A stretch of DNA of 64,000 bases from Paenibacillus sp. BIC5C1 (GTDB lineage Bacteria; Bacillota; Bacilli; Paenibacillales; Paenibacillaceae). Numbering within the stretch: position 1 is the stretch's first letter; every line of letters starts with the position of its first letter. Shown here one piece after another: positions 60,595 to 64,000 of the stretch. The notes beneath the pieces are model-generated. The model was not told the origin of the DNA, made no database searches, and saw only the letters and a list, made by a program, of their open reading frames with translations. The position numbers were made by a program, and so were the translations under genes. The DNA lies in NCBI RefSeq assembly GCF_032399705.1, contig NZ_CP135922.1:124001-188000 (forward strand), given 5' to 3'.

Positions 60595-61581
60595 ATGAAA
60601 GAAGCCGGACCACGAAGAGAACGTCCGAGAATAGTAGTCATGGGCGGCGGAACCGGATTATCCGTGATGCTGCGCGGTTTGAAGGAGAAGCCGCTGGACA
60701 TCACGGCCATCGTGACGGTGGCGGATGACGGAGGAAGTTCGGGCATCCTGCGTAATGAGTTGCAAATGCCGCCTCCGGGCGACATTCGTAACGTACTCAC
60801 AGCGCTGGCAGATGTAGAACCGTTGTTGTCGGATATGCTGAATTATCGCTTCAATACAGGCGCGGGGCTTGCAGGCCACAGCCTGGGTAACTTGATTTTG
60901 GCTGCAATGACGGATATATCGGGCGACTTCGTGACCGCTGTGCGGGAACTTAGCCGCGTGTTTGCCGTTCGGGGTGAGGTATTGCCCGCAGCCGGGCAGG
61001 CCGTTATACTGCATGCAGAGATGGAGGATGGCTCAATTGTTACGGGCGAGTCCAAAATCCCTGAAGCTGGCTTACGGATCAAACGCGTTTTCCTTGAACC
61101 GGATCACGTGGAGCCGTTGCCAGAGGCTGTTGAGGCTATTCGTCAGGCAGACGCCATTCTAATTGGGCCTGGTAGTCTCTACACGAGCATTCTGCCCAAT
61201 CTGCTTGTGCCTAAGCTGGCTGAAGCTGTCGTTGAGGCGGACGCAATGAAGATGTTTATTTGTAATGTGATGACACAGCCGGGAGAGACGGATAATTACA
61301 CGGTGAGTGACCACCTCAAGGCGGTACATGAACATGTAGGACACCAAATTTTCGACTATGTCATTGTAAATAATGGTGATATTCCGCTGCAGGTGCAGAA
61401 TAAGTATGCGGAAAAAGGAGCTAAACCGGTTGTGTTGGATATGGATGTGCTGAAGAGTGCCGGCTATCAAGTCGTTGCGGATACACTAGTCCTATTCCGG
61501 ACTTATCTGCGTCATGATGCCGACAAGCTGAGCCATCACATCTATCAACTTGTACAAAATTGGATGTTACGGAAGAGGTGA
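60595..61581 (+). CDS. yvcK: YvcK (gluconeogenesis factor, CofD-like)
   Basis: Proteins of this family are needed for growth on gluconeogenic carbon and for cell-wall or morphology control. The 328-residue protein is in the CofD/UPF0052 group with the N-terminal segment VVMGGGTGLSVMLRGLK, the TVADDGGSSGILR segment, the PPPGDIRNVL segment and the GPGSLYTSILPNLLV region, which bind a sugar nucleotide. It binds UDP-sugars in B. subtilis. The ATG has AGAGGGTGAAGGG upstream. It lies between rapZ and whiA. Confidence 0.94.
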   Translation: MKEAGPRRERPRIVVMGGGTGLSVMLRGLKEKPLDITAIVTVADDGGSSGILRNELQMPPPGDIRNVLTALADVEPLLSDMLNYRFNTGAGLAGHSLGNLILAAMTDISGDFVTAVRELSRVFAVRGEVLPAAGQAVILHAEMEDGSIVTGESKIPEAGLRIKRVFLEPDHVEPLPEAVEAIRQADAILIGPGSLYTSILPNLLVPKLAEAVVEADAMKMFICNVMTQPGETDNYTVSDHLKAVHEHVGHQIFDYVIVNNGDIPLQVQNKYAEKGAKPVVLDMDVLKSAGYQVVADTLVLFRTYLRHDADKLSHHIYQLVQNWMLRKR

Positions 61582-61587
61582 AGTCCC

Positions 61588-62526
61588 ATGTCGTTTGCAG
61601 CACAGACCAAAAAAGAACTAACGATGATCGAAAGCGAACCGTGCTGCGAAAAGGCGGAACTTTCAGCCCTCATCCGTATGCTTGGTGCGGTGCAGTTATC
61701 GAATAAAAAAGTGATCTTGGATATTTCGACGGAGAATGCCGCCATTGCAAGACGGGCATACTCTCTGCTTAAAAAGCATTTTCAAGTGCATACGGAATTG
61801 CTTGTCCGCAAAAAAATGCGGCTGAAAAAGAACAATGTATATATTGTTCGGATTCCAACCATGGTACAGGAGATTTTAAAAGATCTGTACATTGTTTCGG
61901 AAGGGTTTTTGTTTACTCCCGGAATCAGTGGGGAGCTGTTCAATAATAACTGCTGTAAACGTGCTTATCTTCGAGGGGCGTTTATGGCGGGAGGATCAGT
62001 CAACAATCCCGAGGGTTCATCCTACCATCTGGAGATTGCATCCATGTATGAGGAGCATTGTCAGGCCCTGGTGGATCTGGCGAATGAATTTCATCTCAAT
62101 GCCCGGTGTATAGAACGTAAAAAAGGATTCATCCTATACATTAAGGAAGGCGAGAAAATCATTGAGCTGCTCAGTATCATTGGTGCACATCAGGCCCTTT
62201 TCAAGTTCGAGGATGTGCGTATCATGCGAGATATGCGTAATTCCGTCAACCGAATCGTCAATTGTGAGACGGCGAACCTGAACAAAACGATTGGAGCAGC
62301 CGTCAGACAGATCGATAACATCAGACTGCTGCAAAAGGAAGTTGGTTTAGAATCGTTGCCCGAAAAGCTTCGTGAAGTAGCCGAAGTCAGACTCGCCCAT
62401 CCGGATATTAACTTGAAGGAAGTAGGCGAACTGCTTAAGGGTACAGTCAGCAAGTCCGGAGTGAATCACCGGCTTCGCAAGATTGATGAACTGGCAGAGA
62501 AGGTTCGTACCGAGCGTTACGGTTAA
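61588..62526 (+). CDS. whiA: DNA-binding protein WhiA
   Basis: Conserved Gram-positive protein; in Streptomyces it is a transcription factor for sporulation and in B. subtilis affects cell division and chromosome handling. The 312-residue protein has a degenerate LAGLIDADG homing-endonuclease fold in the N-terminal two thirds, with the characteristic [15 protein letters not shown] segment, and a C-terminal helix-turn-helix near 230-305 with the segment [22 protein letters not shown] precedes the ATG. The rapZ-yvcK-whiA triplet is conserved among Gram-positive bacteria. Confidence 0.95.
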   Translation: MSFAAQTKKELTMIESEPCCEKAELSALIRMLGAVQLSNKKVILDISTENAAIARRAYSLLKKHFQVHTELLVRKKMRLKKNNVYIVRIPTMVQEILKDLYIVSEGFLFTPGISGELFNNNCCKRAYLRGAFMAGGSVNNPEGSSYHLEIASMYEEHCQALVDLANEFHLNARCIERKKGFILYIKEGEKIIELLSIIGAHQALFKFEDVRIMRDMRNSVNRIVNCETANLNKTIGAAVRQIDNIRLLQKEVGLESLPEKLREVAEVRLAHPDINLKEVGELLKGTVSKSGVNHRLRKIDELAEKVRTERYG

Positions 62527-62715
62527 ATTAAGGGTAGGGCTGCTGGCAAAACTGATTGCTTTATTTTTCACCAAAAGGCCAGCTTAAAGTCAGCCTGTAA
62601 GGATCTTGGAGAACTGCTCAGGTGTAATGAGGTGATGTAAAAAGGCTAAAATGGGTCATAATAATGACATCCAATCACCCTGAGTTTTTTCTTCTAGTGT
62701 CCTGCTCTGGTTATA

Positions 62716-62724
62716 TGGTATAAT
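62716..62724 (+). promoter_or_regulatory. Extended -10 promoter of the HPr/Crh gene
   Basis: TGG before a consensus TATAAT (62719-62724), with a poor -35. This shows that the gene is not only read through from whiA. Confidence 0.6.
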
Positions 62725-62781
62725 GTTATAAATATAATTGTGTATTTAATGTCCAGATTTCATAATAGGGGGTAAGTTTCC

Positions 62782-63051
62782 ATGACAAAGCACCCGGTAG
62801 TTGTCCGTTTGAAAACGGGTCTCCATGCCAGACCTGCGGCACTGTTCGTTCAAGAAGCGAATAAGTACTCATCTGAAGTGTTCGTCGAGAAGGACGACAA
62901 AAAAGTAAATGCAAAAAGTATCATGGGGATCATGAGCCTTGCAATCAGTACTGGTACGGAAATCCAGATTAGTGCAGAAGGCGCGGACGCCGAACAGGCT
63001 GTAAACGCTTTAGTTAGTCTGGTAAGCAAGGAAGAGCTTGAGAACCAATAA
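62782..63051 (+). CDS. HPr-family phosphocarrier protein at the crh locus
   Basis: The 89-residue protein resembles both HPr and Crh. It has the regulatory Ser46 in NAKSIMG, the target of HPr kinase and a cofactor site for CcpA. Residue 15 is histidine in the KTGLHARPAALF segment: HPr has this histidine, which is the PTS phosphate carrier, while Crh of B. subtilis has glutamine. Position after rapZ-yvcK-whiA is that of crh. So the protein is either an HPr-like paralog with both sites or the ancestral form of Crh. A separate ptsH would be expected beside ptsI elsewhere. GGGGGTAAG precedes the ATG and a terminator follows. Confidence 0.9.
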   Translation: MTKHPVVVRLKTGLHARPAALFVQEANKYSSEVFVEKDDKKVNAKSIMGIMSLAISTGTEIQISAEGADAEQAVNALVSLVSKEELENQ

Positions 63052-63072
63052 GATATGATTTGAACCCAATGA

Positions 63073-63098
63073 AGAAGTCCCGAAAGGGGCTTTTTTGC
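63073..63098 (+). terminator. Rho-independent terminator of the HPr/Crh gene
   Basis: AAGTCCC pairs with GGGGCTT around a short GAAA loop, followed by T residues. Confidence 0.85.
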
Positions 63099-63198
63099 GT
63101 TTTTAGACTGTCAAGTGCAACATTCTGGAATTAAGCCCGTCTGTTAGGTATCAAATCGATTTGAGTTTGAGATGTTAAAACTTAAGGAGGCTAACGTA

Positions 63199-63954
63199 AT
63201 GGGTAAACTATGGATGAAACCGCTGGGCGCGGTGATGGTTGCAGGGACATTGCTTGTTGGAGGTACTGCGTGGGTGGCACCTAGTAATTATGCGTATGCT
63301 GCTGAGGTACAGGGGGTACAGCAAAACGTGATTAACGTTGTGGGTACAGGTGAGATTCAGGTGATGCCTGACATCGCTTATCTTTCCATTGGAGTGAACA
63401 GTACGGCAGATACGGCAGCTTCTGCTCAAAAAGCGAATGCAGCTAAAATTCAAAAGGTTAGCAATCTGCTGAAAAATACGTGGAAAATCAGTGCAGATGA
63501 TATTCAAACCAGCCAGTTCTACGTACAGCCTAACTACACGTATAGTGAAAAAGACGGACAGAAGATCAAAGGGTACACAGCTCATCACACATTGACTGTA
63601 ACGTACCGGGAGATGGATAAGATTGGTGAACTCCTGGATGCTGCATCCCAAGCTGGTGCCAACAATATTGAAAATGTTCGTTTTACGGTAGAAAAACCGG
63701 AGAGCTTTGAAGCTCAAGTAATTGAGAAAGCTGTTGCCAATGCGGATGTAAAAGCTGGAGCTATTGCAAAAGCGGTTAAACGTCAATTGGGTGCTGTTCT
63801 ATCCGTAAGCCAAGGTGATGCCAATGTACCTGTGTTCTATGCAAGTGAGGCTCTGATGTCCAAAGCGTCAGCTGATTCTGCTGGTAGCACAGAAATTGAA
63901 ACAGGACAGGTTAAAGTAAGCACAACGCTGAATATTACTTATGAAATGAAATAA
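63199..63954 (+). CDS. Secreted SIMPL-domain protein (DUF541)
   Basis: A 251-residue protein with a signal peptide (basic start, hydrophobic core GAVMVAGTLLVGGTAW, likely cleavage after AYA near residue 34) and a SIMPL/DUF541 domain, in which VVGTGEIQVMPDIAYLSIGV and TVTYREMDKIGELLDAAS are recognisable. Family members are periplasmic or extracytoplasmic proteins of oxidative-stress resistance (YggE-type) or poorly known. The ATG at 63199 follows AAGGAGG by 8 bp; the ATG at 63172 would place this site inside the gene. It lies after the HPr/Crh terminator and seems to be a single-gene unit. Confidence 0.87.
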   Translation: MGKLWMKPLGAVMVAGTLLVGGTAWVAPSNYAYAAEVQGVQQNVINVVGTGEIQVMPDIAYLSIGVNSTADTAASAQKANAAKIQKVSNLLKNTWKISADDIQTSQFYVQPNYTYSEKDGQKIKGYTAHHTLTVTYREMDKIGELLDAASQAGANNIENVRFTVEKPESFEAQVIEKAVANADVKAGAIAKAVKRQLGAVLSVSQGDANVPVFYASEALMSKASADSAGSTEIETGQVKVSTTLNITYEMK

Positions 63955-64000
63955 GCGAAGTAAATAAAGGCTAGATGTCCGTTAAAGATATGCTTGAGCG

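Overview
The window reads as a chromosomal segment of a Paenibacillus-like member of the Bacillales. The support is Bacillus-type gene order (argS, rpoE, pyrG, spo0F, fba, murA, rho, rpmE; then SRP RNA, dnaX, yaaK, recR, yaaL, bofA, rrn), sporulation genes (spo0F, bofA), a long Bacillus-type SRP RNA, low-GC Gram-positive promoters, AGGAGG ribosome binding sites, and a membrane-anchored AraC regulator beside an LplABC-like sugar transporter. Nearly everything is on the + strand. The exceptions are a subtilisin-like protease (about 5.2-6.3 kb) and a four-gene ABC/two-component cassette (about 54.9-58.3 kb).

Layout. 1-2.6 kb: the end of an Asp-box repeat protein, a GH51 arabinofuranosidase with a CcpA-type operator on its promoter, and a small cysteine-rich protein. 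2.8-16.1 kb: translation, transcription and cell-wall housekeeping genes (ywiB-like, argS, rpoE, pyrG, spo0F, fba, murA, rho, a radical SAM protein, rpmE). 16.2-20.3 kb: SRP RNA, then dnaX-yaaK-recR-yaaL-bofA. 20.4-26.6 kb: an rRNA operon in the order 16S-5S-tRNA-Ile-tRNA-Ala-23S, followed by eight tRNA genes (Ser, Met, Val, Thr, Asp, Phe, Tyr, Lys) and a strong terminator. 26.7-32.7 kb: a PucR-type regulator, an MsmX-like shared sugar ATPase, hprK, lgt, ppaX and a hexapeptide acyltransferase. 33.1-40.9 kb: a complete histidine operon, hisZGDBHAF-hisIE-hisJ. Next come a MITE-like structured repeat and a PRPP synthetase gene. 42.3-50.5 kb: a carbohydrate uptake locus (membrane AraC regulator, lipoprotein, two permeases, a probable glycan-active enzyme). 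50.6-64 kb: a TPR protein, trxB, an AI-2E-type membrane protein, the inverted ABC/two-component cassette, glcK, rapZ, yvcK, whiA, an HPr/Crh-type protein and a secreted SIMPL-domain protein.

Several genes belong to one carbon-control circuit: hprK, the HPr/Crh protein, glcK, yvcK and rapZ, the shared ATPase msmX, and a perfect-consensus cre site at the arabinofuranosidase gene. PRPP synthetase sits just after the histidine genes that use PRPP.

I found no convincing new multi-gene system, CRISPR array, prophage or transposase. The items most worth a second look are the non-coding ones: the 168-bp repeat at 40.9 kb, the 104-bp near-palindrome at 5.06-5.16 kb, the 18-bp operator-like palindrome before the ABC/two-component cassette, and the 5S gene placed inside the 16S-23S spacer. 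The uncharacterised radical SAM protein and the transporter-linked enzyme are the coding candidates.
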